Shown one piece after another: positions 35,802 through 44,799 of a stretch of DNA of 64,000 nucleotides. Positions within the stretch are counted from its first letter, which is position 1; the number at the start of each line of letters is the position of its first letter. The notes beneath the pieces were generated by a model, which did no database searches, was not told the DNA's origin, and was given only the letters and a program-made list of their open reading frames with translations. Origin of the DNA: Thiobacillus sp. 65-1402 (GTDB lineage: Bacteria > Pseudomonadota > Gammaproteobacteria > Burkholderiales > Thiobacillaceae); contig NZ_MKUG01000001.1 in NCBI RefSeq assembly GCF_001897685.1, positions 1 to 64,000 of the forward strand, given 5' to 3'. Made by a program: the position numbers and the translations under genes.

Positions 35802-36785
35802 TCAAACCACCAGCGGCGGCTCGTCCATCAGCGCGATCTGCTCGCGCAATTCGAGGATGCGCGCCTGCCAGTATTGCTGCGTATTGAACCACGGAAACGC
35901 GGCCGGAAACGCCGGGTCGTCCCAGCGGCGCGCAAGCCAGGCCGCGTAGTGGAGCAGGCGCAGGGTTCTCAGCGCTTCGACCAGATGCAGCTCGCGCGGA
36001 TCGAATTCGGCGAAGTCCTCGTAGCCCGCCAGGATCTCGTTCATCTGCGCCTGCTGCTCGCCGCGCTCGCCCGACAGCAGCATCCACAGATCCTGCACCG
36101 CGGGGCCCATGCGGCAGTCGTCGAAATCGACGAAATGCGGTCCGGCCTCGGTCCACAGCACGTTGCCTGCATGGCAGTCGCCGTGCAGGCGGATGGCACG
36201 GACGTCGCCGGCGCGCTCGTAGCAATACGCCACGCTTTGCAGGGCATGCGCGACCACGCTGTCCCACGCCACGGCCAGATCGGCGGGCAGCCAGCTGCCG
36301 CTGCGCAGGAAATCGCGCGACGCATAGCCGAAGGTCTCGATGTCAAGCGGCGGCCGCTGCGAAAACCCCGCCGTCGCACCGACGGCGTGAATGCGCCCGA
36401 GGAAGCGCCCCATCCGCTGCAGGGTGCCGGCGCGGTCGAATTCGGGCATGCGCCCGCCCTGCTTCGGGTACACCGCGAAACGGAAACCGGCATGGGCATG
36501 CAGGGTGGCGCCATTCAGTTGCAGCGGCGCCACCACCGGAACTTCGCGCGCGGCGAGCTCGATCGTGTACGCGTGTTCCTCCAGGATCGCGGCGTCGCTC
36601 CAGCGCTCGGGGCGGTAGAACTTGACCACCACCGGGGCGGCATCCTCGACGCCCATCTGGTAGACGCGGTTCTCGTAGCTGTTCAAGGCCAGCAGGCGGC
36701 CATCCGCGCGCAAGCCGGTGCTGTCGAGCGCATCGAGCGCGCAGTCGGGGGTCAGCGCGGAATAGGGGTGGGACGAAACCATCAT
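35802..36785 (-). CDS. srkA: SrkA/RdoA-type stress-response protein kinase
   Basis: A 327-residue member of the aminoglycoside-phosphotransferase-like kinases. Key parts are VVKFYRPERWSD (lysine of the nucleotide site), the catalytic loop LHGDCHAGNVLW and the metal-binding HFVDFDDCRMGP. These match SrkA (YihE), a Ser/Thr kinase that protects against stress. The start may be either of two adjacent ATGs (36785 or 36782). It precedes the amidotransferase gene by 45 bases and is divergent from nrdJ. Confidence 0.85.
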   Translation of the reverse strand: MMVSSHPYSALTPDCALDALDSTGLRADGRLLALNSYENRVYQMGVEDAAPVVVKFYRPERWSDAAILEEHAYTIELAAREVPVVAPLQLNGATLHAHAGFRFAVYPKQGGRMPEFDRAGTLQRMGRFLGRIHAVGATAGFSQRPPLDIETFGYASRDFLRSGSWLPADLAVAWDSVVAHALQSVAYCYERAGDVRAIRLHGDCHAGNVLWTEAGPHFVDFDDCRMGPAVQDLWMLLSGERGEQQAQMNEILAGYEDFAEFDPRELHLVEALRTLRLLHYAAWLARRWDDPAFPAAFPWFNTQQYWQARILELREQIALMDEPPLVV

Positions 36786-36860
36786 GGGAAGGGGCAAAGC
36801 GGCTATGCTCAATAGACGAACGTAGACAGATGATGCCTCAAACGCCGCTTCCATCGCCGC

Positions 36861-38597
36861 ATGAGCACACCCGATCCCTTCAGCATGGAGATCTCCCGCC
36901 ACATCTGGGAGACCCGCTATCGCGCGCCGGGCGAAGCCGGCATCCGCGCCAGCTGGCAGCGCGTGGCGCTGGCGATTGCGGCGGCGGAAAGCTGCGAGCG
37001 CGAGGCCTGGGCCGGGCGCTTTCTCGCACTGCTGGAGAATTTCCGCTTCCTCCCCGGCGGGCGCATTCTCGCCGGCGCCGGCAGCGGCCACCGGGTGACG
37101 CTGCTCAACTGCTTCGTCATGGGCGGGATCGCCGACGACCTGGTGAGCATTTTCGAGGCGCTGAAGGAAGGCGCGCTCACCATGCAGCACGGCGGCGGGG
37201 TGGGCTACGATTTTTCCACCCTGCGCCCGGCCGGCATGGTGGCTGCCGCCACCGGCAGCATCGCCTCCGGGCCGGTGTCGTTCATGCACATCTGGGACGC
37301 CATGTGCGCCACCATGCTGTCGACCGGCGCGCGGCGCGGCGCGATGATGGCGACGCTGCGCTGCGACCATCCGGACATCGAGACCTTCGTCGATGCCAAG
37401 CGCGACCCCGCGGCGCTGCGCCATTTCAACCTGTCGGTGCAGGTCAGCGACGCCTTCATGGCTGCGGTGGCGGACGACCGCGACTGGCCGCTGGCGTTTC
37501 CCGGCCTCGCGAACGCGCGCACGCTGAAGGCGCGCGAGCTGTGGCAGCGCATCCTGCGCGCGGCCTACGACACCGCCGAACCGGGCGTGCTGTTCGTCGA
37601 CGCCATCAACCGCGACAACACGCTGGCCGACCGCGAAACGCTCACCGCCACCAATCCCTGCGGCGAAATTCCGCTGCCGCCCTACGGCGCCTGCGACCTC
37701 GGCTCGCTCAATCTTGCGGCGTTCGTGGTGTCGCCGTTCGCCGCCGATGCCCGGCTCGACGCGGACGCGCTGGCCGCCGCGGCGACGCTCGCGGTGCGCT
37801 TTCTCGACGACGTCATCGAGGTCTCGCGCTACCCGCTGCCGGCGCAGGCTGAGGAGGCGCATCGCAAGCGGCGCATCGGGCTGGGCATCACCGGGCTGGC
37901 CGATGCGCTGGTGCTGCTCGGCCTGCGCTACGACAGCGAGGCTGCACGCACGCTGGCGACGCGCGCGATGCAGACGGTCCGCGATGCCGCCTATCGCGCA
38001 TCGATCGAGCTGGCGCGCGAGAAGGGCGCCTTCCCGGAATTCGACGCCGGGCCGTTTCTGGCCAGCGGCTTCGCCGCCCGCCTGCCGGCCGATATTCGCG
38101 CCGCCATCGCCGCGCACGGCATCCGCAACAGCCATCTGCTGGCGATCGCGCCGGCCGGCACCATCAGCCTGCTGGCCAACAACCTTTCCAGCGGCATCGA
38201 GCCGGTTTTCGCGGCCGCCGCCGAACGCCGCGTGCTGGCAAGCGACGGCGCCTATCGCAGCCATCGCGTGGTCGATTACGCCTGCCAGCTGTGGCAGCAG
38301 CGGGGCGGGGCGGGCATCCCGCCGGCCCTGATCGAGGCGCACCGGATCGACCCGCTCGCCCACCTGCAGATGCAGGCCGCGCTGCAGCCCTTGGTCGACA
38401 ACGCGATCTCCAAGACCATCAATGTCGCCGCCGACACGCCGTTCGAGCGCTTCGAGGATCTCTACCGCCAGGCGCACGCGCTCGGCCTCAAGGGCTGCAC
38501 CGTATTCCGCCCCAATCCGGTCACCGGCGCCATCCTGAGCCAGCCGCCCGCGGCCAGCCAGATTCAGTGCTGCAGCCCCGAGCGCGAAGCGGATTAA
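36861..38597 (+). CDS. nrdJ: Class II (adenosylcobalamin-dependent) ribonucleotide reductase
   Basis: A 578-residue enzyme that makes deoxyribonucleotides without oxygen. Active-site parts are FLPGGRIL, NCFVMG (first redox cysteine), NPCGEIPL (radical cysteine) and CDLGSLNLA. The C-terminal QIQCCSPE holds the cysteine pair that passes electrons to the active site. It is short for the family and lacks an N-terminal ATP-cone and long zinc-finger tail. An oxygen-independent reductase fits a denitrifier. I see no cobalamin riboswitch in the 75 bases upstream, which are shared with srkA. Confidence 0.9.
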   Translation: MSTPDPFSMEISRHIWETRYRAPGEAGIRASWQRVALAIAAAESCEREAWAGRFLALLENFRFLPGGRILAGAGSGHRVTLLNCFVMGGIADDLVSIFEALKEGALTMQHGGGVGYDFSTLRPAGMVAAATGSIASGPVSFMHIWDAMCATMLSTGARRGAMMATLRCDHPDIETFVDAKRDPAALRHFNLSVQVSDAFMAAVADDRDWPLAFPGLANARTLKARELWQRILRAAYDTAEPGVLFVDAINRDNTLADRETLTATNPCGEIPLPPYGACDLGSLNLAAFVVSPFAADARLDADALAAAATLAVRFLDDVIEVSRYPLPAQAEEAHRKRRIGLGITGLADALVLLGLRYDSEAARTLATRAMQTVRDAAYRASIELAREKGAFPEFDAGPFLASGFAARLPADIRAAIAAHGIRNSHLLAIAPAGTISLLANNLSSGIEPVFAAAAERRVLASDGAYRSHRVVDYACQLWQQRGGAGIPPALIEAHRIDPLAHLQMQAALQPLVDNAISKTINVAADTPFERFEDLYRQAHALGLKGCTVFRPNPVTGAILSQPPAASQIQCCSPEREAD

Positions 38598-38739
38598 GCC
38601 GCGCTGCATGAGCGCGGCCAGCCCTCGTCCGGCAGGCCAGCCTCGCCCGGCTACATTTTTCGGCGCAGCTGGCCGACAATGGGCGGGCCGCGCCTGCCGG
38701 CGCCGGCTGCCTGTTCGACACCCTGGGAAAGGATCCTGA

Positions 38740-39222
38740 ATGCTGCGTTTTCTGTTGTCTGCCCTGGCCATCCTGGCCTGGCTGCCCGCCGTCTCGGCGG
38801 CAAGCCTCGATGCCCTGCTGGCGCGTGGCGCGGCGCCGCCCGGGGTGGTGTTCGAAATCGTCGACCGCGACCCGCAGGCGCTCGACCAAGCGCTGCCCTG
38901 GGTCAAGCGCGCCGCGCAGCGGCTGAAGGCGCGCTTTCCTGGCATGCCGATGGCGCTGGTGGCCCACGGACAGGAAATGTTCGCGCTGCAAACCGCGCAA
39001 CGCGAGGGCAACGCGACGGCGCACCAACTGGCCGAGAGCCTGGTGCGCGACGAAGGCATCCCGCTGCATGTGTGCGAAACCTATGCCGGCTGGCGCGGCG
39101 TGGCGCCGGAGGCCTTTCCAGACTATGTCGATGTGGCGCCGTCGGGGCCGGCGCAAATCCGCAATTACGAAGCGCTGGATTATGTGCGGCTGGTGGTGCC
39201 GCGGGCGGCAGCGCTGCAATGA
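38740..39222 (+). CDS. Exported DsrE-like protein
   Basis: A 160-residue protein with a signal peptide (about 1-20) and a DsrE/DsrF-like alpha-beta fold: VVFEIVDRDPQALDQAL, LVAHGQEMFAL and VDVAPSGPAQI. One cysteine (LHVCETYAG) lies where sulfur-carrier relatives keep theirs. Periplasmic members occur in sulfur-oxidising bacteria; sulfur binding here is inference. A ribosome site AAAGGA precedes the ATG and its stop overlaps the next start (ATGA). Confidence 0.78.
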   Translation: MLRFLLSALAILAWLPAVSAASLDALLARGAAPPGVVFEIVDRDPQALDQALPWVKRAAQRLKARFPGMPMALVAHGQEMFALQTAQREGNATAHQLAESLVRDEGIPLHVCETYAGWRGVAPEAFPDYVDVAPSGPAQIRNYEALDYVRLVVPRAAALQ

Positions 39223-40139
39223 GCCCGCGCATCGGCCTCGCCCTCGGCGGCGGCTCGGCGCGCGGCTGGGCGCACATCGGCGTCATCCGCGCGCTGGCCG
39301 ACGCCGGCATCGAGCCCGATCTGGTCTGCGGCACCTCGATCGGCGCGCTGGTGGGCGCCGCCTACGTGGGCGGCGAACTCGACCGGCTGGAGGCCTGGGT
39401 ACGCAGCCTGCGCGTACAGACCGTGGTGAGCTTTCTCGACTTTTCGCTCGGCGGCGGGCTGATCAAGGGCGACAAGCTGATCGAATTCTTCCGCAGCCAC
39501 TTCGTCGATCGCGACATCCGCGAACTGGCGCGCCCGTTCGGCGCCGTCGCCACCGACCTGCAGCGCGGCCGCGAAGTGTGGCTGCGCGAGGGCGGGGTGT
39601 CGGACGCGGTGCGCGCCTCGATCGCGCTGCCCGGACTGTTCACCCCAGCGCAGCGCGACGGCAGCTGGCTGGTCGACGGCGGCCTGGTCAATCCAGTGCC
39701 GGTGTCGCTGTGCCGGGCGATGGGGGCCGACCTGGTGATTGCGGTGGATCTGAACGCCGACCTGCTGGGGCGCCACCTCAAGCCCCGGCCCGCCGCCGCA
39801 GCGCGCAAGCGCGCCCCGGCCAATCCCGAAAACCTGACCGACAGCGTGATGGCACGCATCCAGACCGGCATGTCGCAGCTCGGCCTCAATTCCGGCAACG
39901 GCCCCAGACCGCCGGCCATGCTCGACGTGCTGGCGAGCAGCATCAACATCATGCAGGTGCTGATTACCCGCAGCCGGCTGGCCGGCGATCCGGCCGACGT
40001 GATGGTGACGCCGCTGCTCGCGAACCTGGGCCTGATGGAATTCCACCGCGCCGACGTCGCCATCGACGCCGGACGGCGCGCGATGGAGGCGGCCATTCCG
40101 CAACTCAACGCACGCCTGAACGGCATGAACGGCGCCTGA
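39219..40139 (+). CDS. Patatin-like phospholipase (RssA type)
   Basis: A 306-residue serine hydrolase with the oxyanion motif GGGSARGWAHIG, the nucleophile in GTSIGAL (Ser42 region) and the catalytic aspartate in VDGGLVNPVP. This Ser-Asp dyad set matches bacterial RssA proteins, which act on lipids or whose substrate is unknown. The start overlaps the DsrE-like stop by four bases. Confidence 0.87.
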   Translation: MSPRIGLALGGGSARGWAHIGVIRALADAGIEPDLVCGTSIGALVGAAYVGGELDRLEAWVRSLRVQTVVSFLDFSLGGGLIKGDKLIEFFRSHFVDRDIRELARPFGAVATDLQRGREVWLREGGVSDAVRASIALPGLFTPAQRDGSWLVDGGLVNPVPVSLCRAMGADLVIAVDLNADLLGRHLKPRPAAAARKRAPANPENLTDSVMARIQTGMSQLGLNSGNGPRPPAMLDVLASSINIMQVLITRSRLAGDPADVMVTPLLANLGLMEFHRADVAIDAGRRAMEAAIPQLNARLNGMNGA

Positions 40140-40154
40140 AACGGGCGGGAAGGC

Positions 40155-40436
40155 TTACGCGACCGGCGCGCACAGCGCCAGCTTGCCTGCGCGATCCAGC
40201 TGCTTGATCGCCGCTTCGCGCCGCGTCGCCTCGGCGCGGTTGGCGGCGGCTTCGGCATAGACCAGCTGCACCGGACGGCGACTGCGGGTGTAGCGCGCAC
40301 CCGCCGCGCCGGTGCCGTTGTGTTCGGCGACGCGGCGCACAAGGTCGGTGGTGATGCCGGTGTAGAGCGAGCCGTCGGCGCAACGCAGCATGTAGACACA
40401 CCACGCGGCGGCGGCGGCGCCGGAAACGGCCGCCAT
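40155..40436 (-). CDS. GIY-YIG domain protein (UPF0213 type)
   Basis: A 93-residue single-domain protein with VYMLRCADGSLYTGITTDL, the GIY-YIG core, then RRVAEHNG and a conserved glutamate near EATRREAAIK. Family members are thought to be small nucleases; their role is unknown. The ATG at 40436 lies seven bases after the stop of the EAL-HDOD gene, so the two are probably co-transcribed. Confidence 0.83.
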   Translation of the reverse strand: MAAVSGAAAAAWCVYMLRCADGSLYTGITTDLVRRVAEHNGTGAAGARYTRSRRPVQLVYAEAAANRAEATRREAAIKQLDRAGKLALCAPVA

Positions 40437-40443
40437 GTTCAGT

Positions 40444-41790
40444 TCATACGTCGGCGGACAGCTGTTGCGCCCACAGCAGCGCATCCATGTGCACGGCGTT
40501 GATGTCGGCCACGTCGCGGCCGATCTGCCCGGCCAGGGCATCGAGACTGCTCTGGTCGTCCTGCTCGCAGGCGATCGCCAGCGCCAGATAGGGCGCATAC
40601 GGCCCGCGTTGCGAGACGATGGCCTCGGTGATTTCGGCGGGCAGGCTGATCTGCTTCAACACCTGCTCCATCGGCATGCGCATCACCACGTCGAGCAGCG
40701 AAAACAGCCCGGCGACGAAAATCTCGTCGCGCGCCTTGGCGAACAGCGCGCGCCCGGCCAGCTGCTCGGCCACCCGGCCGCGCACCAGGGCATTCTCCAG
40801 CACCGCCTGATCGAGTTCCTGGGTCTGGCCGCCGGTAAACAGGATCAGCGTCAGCCAGCGATAGAGCTTGTCCTGTCCCATCACCATCAGCGCCTGCTCG
40901 ATGCCGCCGATTTTGCTCATCAAGCCCATGCCGGGGGAGTTGACGTAGCGCAGCAGACGCACCGACAACGCCGGATCCTGGCGGAAGTGCCCGGCCAGTT
41001 CAGGCTGCTCGGCGCCGGTGCGCACCCGGTTCATCAGGTCCAGCACCTTGGCGCGGGACGGCCCCATGACCGGGGTGTCGAGCGTTTCGCGGCGGGTGAT
41101 GAAAGGCCCCATGAACAGGGCGAACTGCAGCTTGTGGCACATGTGGAACGCTTCCAGCGTTTGCACCTCGGTCGCCACAAAGCGTTTTCCGGCCGCCACC
41201 TTGGACACCGCTGCCATTTGCGCGGTGATGGCGGGAATGTCCTCGCTGCCGACGTCCATCAGCACATAATCCGCAAGCTGCAACAGCGCATGCCGCCCGG
41301 CCCCCACCGCCATGTCGGCATGCAGGGCGAAACCGAATCCGCGCGCCTTCAGCTCGGCCAGCCGGGCAAGCAGGGAATCGTCGATCGGGGTCTGGCTGTC
41401 GATCTTCAGAACCCACACCGTGCCGGCAGCGGGCCAGGTATCGATCAGCGGAAGCGACAGGCTGGCCGGCACAACCGGCACAAATGCCAGGCGTTGCCCC
41501 AGCAGGCGCGCGATATCCATGCGCTGCAGGTTGCCGAGCAAGGTTTCGTCGTAGAGCCGCTGCATGTCGGGCAGAGCCATATCGCGCTGGTCATCCGGCG
41601 CGCGGCGCAACATGAAGGTGTAAGCCGCCACCTTCTGGTCGCGGCCCAGCATGGCCTCGCGACGCATCACCGAAGGCGCTTTGGCCACCGGCCTGGCTGC
41701 CGACTCCGGTGCGGACGGCACGGCACCCTGCGGCGGCGGCGTTGCATTATCCCGGCCCCCCGACCACATTCCGACAAGACGATTCAGCAC
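40444..41790 (-). CDS. EAL-like and HDOD double-domain signalling protein
   Basis: A 448-residue cytoplasmic protein. The middle (about 55-230) looks like a degenerate EAL domain without the EAL catalytic triplet; the C-terminal half (about 240-430) is an HDOD domain (RQDPALSVRLLRYVNSP and LQQISLP-type helices). Such YuxH-like proteins are regulatory and bind rather than cut cyclic di-GMP. I chose GTG at 41790 because a strong ribosome site (GGAGGA) lies seven bases before it; an upstream TTG at 41871 would add 27 residues. Confidence 0.83.
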   Translation of the reverse strand: MLNRLVGMWSGGRDNATPPPQGAVPSAPESAARPVAKAPSVMRREAMLGRDQKVAAYTFMLRRAPDDQRDMALPDMQRLYDETLLGNLQRMDIARLLGQRLAFVPVVPASLSLPLIDTWPAAGTVWVLKIDSQTPIDDSLLARLAELKARGFGFALHADMAVGAGRHALLQLADYVLMDVGSEDIPAITAQMAAVSKVAAGKRFVATEVQTLEAFHMCHKLQFALFMGPFITRRETLDTPVMGPSRAKVLDLMNRVRTGAEQPELAGHFRQDPALSVRLLRYVNSPGMGLMSKIGGIEQALMVMGQDKLYRWLTLILFTGGQTQELDQAVLENALVRGRVAEQLAGRALFAKARDEIFVAGLFSLLDVVMRMPMEQVLKQISLPAEITEAIVSQRGPYAPYLALAIACEQDDQSSLDALAGQIGRDVADINAVHMDALLWAQQLSADV

Positions 41791-41886
41791 GCTACATTCC
41801 TCCACAACAAGCTTGGGCGCATCAGCATAATTATCGGCGCCACCGCGCAGGACTGAAGCCCGTTCACGCAAATTTTGCCGGCCGGT

Positions 41887-42468
41887 TTACAGCGGGCGCT
41901 TGATCGAGACGATGCCGCGCACCATGCCGGGGGCATAGCCCGTGGCCTTGTCGAGCGGGTAATCTGCGGCAAGGCGCGCTTTCACGCCAGCGGGAATCGC
42001 GGCCGGGTCGCCGTGGCAGGTCAGGCACAACGGCAGCACCGGCAGCGCCTTGGCGTAGCGGAACTGCTTGCCGGTCGGCGTGGCGACGATTTGCCAGGTG
42101 TCGAGCGTCTCGGGCTTTTCCCCCGCGGCCAGCCGTTTTTCCAGCCCGGTCTGGACTTCGGCCTCCCACGCGTCGGGCACGGCGGCCGGATTGCGGTTTT
42201 TCGGGCTGACGCGCGTAGCCTGCAGGCCGAACTGTTTCGATACCTCGGCCGCGATCTGCGGCGCACGCTCCTTGCATACGCCGATCGCCCCCTCCGCGCC
42301 CTTTTCGCCGAGCGCCGTTTTCAGTTCGCCGCCGAGCCTCTGCGTCAGCGCGGCGGCGGCCTTGCGCGCGTCCGCCACCATGGCGGCCTGTTCTTCGGCG
42401 CTGGGGCCGCTGGCACAACCGGCAAGCAGCACGGGCAAGGCAAGGGCGATCAGGGCAGGGGCTTTCAT
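41887..42468 (-). CDS. DUF3365 heme-containing lipoprotein
   Basis: A 193-residue lipoprotein (lipobox LAGC, Cys17) with a DUF3365/Tll0287-like sensor fold and one heme c motif CLTCH close to the C-terminus, followed by GDPAAIP. In related proteins a heme sits in a PAS-like pocket and the protein senses redox state or ligands. Start at 42468 fits signal peptide and ribosome site (GGAG); an upstream ATG at 42510 would spoil the lipobox distance. Confidence 0.8.
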   Translation of the reverse strand: MKAPALIALALPVLLAGCASGPSAEEQAAMVADARKAAAALTQRLGGELKTALGEKGAEGAIGVCKERAPQIAAEVSKQFGLQATRVSPKNRNPAAVPDAWEAEVQTGLEKRLAAGEKPETLDTWQIVATPTGKQFRYAKALPVLPLCLTCHGDPAAIPAGVKARLAADYPLDKATGYAPGMVRGIVSIKRPL

Positions 42469-42574
42469 GGGGGTTCTCCGGAGAATGAACACGTGCGGGA
42501 ATTCTAACAACGCCCCGCTATTATGCTAGTGACAACGGGCAGCCCGGTTTCGGCAACACTTGCGGAGTCCAGAA

Positions 42575-43195
42575 TTGACCAAGCACCTCTATCAATATTT
42601 TTTTCGCGGCCTGATCACCGCCCTGCCGCTCGGGCTGACCATCTATCTGCTTTATGTTTTCCTGCGCTGGACCGAGACGCTGGCCATGCAATTGATCCGG
42701 CCCTTCATCGGCGAATTCTACGTGCCGGGGATGGGCTTGCTGCTGGGTATCAGCGGTATCTTCCTGCTCGGTTTTCTGGTGTCGCAACGCGGCGCGGGCA
42801 GGCTGCTGTCGCTGGTGGAACTGCCCTTCACCAACCTGCCGGTGGTCAAGAGCATCTATTCTTCGCTGAAGGATTTTGCCGATTATTTTTCACCGCGCCG
42901 CAGCCCGGCCAGCCAGCAAATGGTGGTGGCGCTCAGGATACCGGGGCAGGATCTCGAACTGGTGGGACTGCTCACGCGCCAGCGCGTCGATGACCTGCCT
43001 GGCGGTTTCCTGCAGGGCGACCGCGTGGCGGTTTATCTGCCGATGGGCTACATGATCGGCGGCTACACGGTTTTCGTGCCGCGCGGCTGGGTGCAGCCGA
43101 TCGACATGCCGGTGGAAGAGGCGATGCGCGCATCGCTGTTTGCCTGGATGAGCGCGAGCGGAAACGACGCGTCGTCCGGCCAGACCAGGCCATGA
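42575..43195 (+). CDS. DUF502 membrane protein
   Basis: A 206-residue protein with two membrane helices near the N-terminus (GLITALPLGLTIYLLYVFL and GLLLGISGIFLLGFLV) and a soluble beta-rich tail (VYLPMGYMIGGYTVFVP). It matches the widespread DUF502 family, function unknown. The start is TTG at 42575 with GGAG seven bases before it. It is divergent from the heme lipoprotein. Confidence 0.83.
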   Translation: MTKHLYQYFFRGLITALPLGLTIYLLYVFLRWTETLAMQLIRPFIGEFYVPGMGLLLGISGIFLLGFLVSQRGAGRLLSLVELPFTNLPVVKSIYSSLKDFADYFSPRRSPASQQMVVALRIPGQDLELVGLLTRQRVDDLPGGFLQGDRVAVYLPMGYMIGGYTVFVPRGWVQPIDMPVEEAMRASLFAWMSASGNDASSGQTRP

Positions 43196-43243
43196 TCTGC
43201 GGGACGACCAGGCATGCCGGCAGTTGATGTAGAGTCCGCTTTC

Positions 43244-44209
43244 ATGCAGATCGAATGCTACGCCCAGCGCCTGCTCAACCCGTTTCGCGGGGCAGTGCAC
43301 GTCATTCGCTACCGCTCGGCCGAGGCAGTCACCACCGACGGCATCGAGTGGGACATCTATGTCGCCAACGACGCGCTGCTCGACGACCTGGGGCGCGCCG
43401 GACGGCGGGCGCAGATTTCCGACATCCGCTACGGCCACTGGTCGGCGGAAACGGGGCTGAAGCGCGGGCCGCTGTACCCGTCGGACGATTTCAGGCGGCT
43501 CGAAGACATGGGCGCGGTGATCTACGAGCACCTGCTCAAGGCGCATCGCGCGGTGCCGTTCGCCTTCCGCGATCAATTCGAGCTCTGGCTGCTCGACCGC
43601 CGCGACCAGCCGCTGGCGCTGCTGCACAGCGTGTGCACCGACAGCGAAACCGACACTAGGCCGCCGCTCGACTGGCGCGCCGGCATGGCTGCGAAGGAAC
43701 ATTTCCGGAGCGCGGCGATTGCCGGTCTCGACGGATCCGCCGGCGGCTACCTGACGCGCTATGTGAACAGTCTCGCCAGCGGCGTGGCGCAGTGGTTCCG
43801 CCGCTCGGACGACGGTGCCGGGCTGGGGCTGCACACGCTGCCAGGCGGCAACGCCCTGCACGGACGCGTGCTGGAGGCCGACGCCTTCCCGCCGCTGTTC
43901 ATCGCCACCGCCGGCATGGATGCCGCCCACGCCCGGCTGGTGCACGACTACCATGCCTGGCAGGCGCCCTGGATGCTGTTGCTGCCGCATCTCGATGCCG
44001 CCGCCCGCGGCGCGTTCGAGGCCTGCGCCTGCCGCCAGGCCGAACTGCTCGAAAAGCACTGCCGCCTGTATCCCGCCGTCATCGACCGTCCCGCCTTGCA
44101 GGCCGCGCGCGTGGAAGCGGCCCTGGTGCGCGGCCTGCCGCTCACCAACCGGCAGGACGATGCGCTGTCGCTGTTCTACAGCGAACTCGGCGTCAGCGAA
44201 GGCGAATAA
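43244..44209 (+). CDS. Conserved hypothetical protein, no recognised domain
   Basis: A 321-residue soluble protein. It starts MQIECYAQRLLNPFRGAVHV, contains VTTDGIEWDIYVAN and several Trp/Tyr-rich strands, and has a Cys pair ACACRQAELLEKHCRLYP near residue 270. I do not recognise a catalytic motif. The start could also be ATG at 43214, ten residues upstream. It follows the DUF502 gene by 48 bases and is convergent with the GcvR-like gene. Confidence 0.7.
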   Translation: MQIECYAQRLLNPFRGAVHVIRYRSAEAVTTDGIEWDIYVANDALLDDLGRAGRRAQISDIRYGHWSAETGLKRGPLYPSDDFRRLEDMGAVIYEHLLKAHRAVPFAFRDQFELWLLDRRDQPLALLHSVCTDSETDTRPPLDWRAGMAAKEHFRSAAIAGLDGSAGGYLTRYVNSLASGVAQWFRRSDDGAGLGLHTLPGGNALHGRVLEADAFPPLFIATAGMDAAHARLVHDYHAWQAPWMLLLPHLDAAARGAFEACACRQAELLEKHCRLYPAVIDRPALQAARVEAALVRGLPLTNRQDDALSLFYSELGVSEGE

Positions 44210-44259
44210 TCAGGCAACTGCGTTGCGGACGGCGGGCAGCGCTGCCGCCGCATGCTGCG

Positions 44260-44799
44260 TCACATCCGCACCGGCTCGAAGGTCGCATCCAGATTCTGGT
44301 CGTCGCAGTAATCCAGAAAATCGCCGCGCAGGGTGGCGATGTGGGCGTCGGCGGGGATGCCCAGCGTCATGTGGACGGCGAACATCGGCGCGCCGGTGTG
44401 CGGGGCGGGGTAGGTTTCGGTGTCGAGCGCTTCGATGTTGATGTGCAGCCGCGCGAAGAAGTTGGCGAGGCTGTTGACGATGCCGGGCTGGTCGAGCGCG
44501 GCGACTTCGACGGTGTAGGGAATCAGCGGCTTGTCGGCACGCGTGGGGCGGGTGCGCTGCTGGGTGAGTGAGAGGCCCAGCTCTTCGGCGACGGCGGGAA
44601 GCCGCGCTTCCAGCTTGGCCAGCGCGTCCCAGCTGCCCGAAACGCGCATCAGCAGCGCGAAACGCCCGCCCAGCGCGGCCATCCGCGACTCCTCGATGTT
44701 GCAGCCGCTGTCCGAAATGCGGCGGGTGAAACCTTCCACCAGGCCTATTTTGTCTTCCCCGCTGGCGGTGATGACGAGTGATTCGGTGTCGTTGGACAT
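44260..44799 (-). CDS. GcvR-like protein with two ACT domains
   Basis: A 179-residue protein consisting of two ACT domains (about 5-80, with GEDKIGLVEGFTRRISDSGCNIE; and about 95-175, with ALDQPGIVNSLANFFARLHI). This layout matches GcvR, which binds glycine and holds back the gcv activator GcvA. No gcv genes are in the window. Its ATG shares one base with the stop of the AI-2E gene. Confidence 0.82.
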   Translation of the reverse strand: MSNDTESLVITASGEDKIGLVEGFTRRISDSGCNIEESRMAALGGRFALLMRVSGSWDALAKLEARLPAVAEELGLSLTQQRTRPTRADKPLIPYTVEVAALDQPGIVNSLANFFARLHINIEALDTETYPAPHTGAPMFAVHMTLGIPADAHIATLRGDFLDYCDDQNLDATFEPVRM

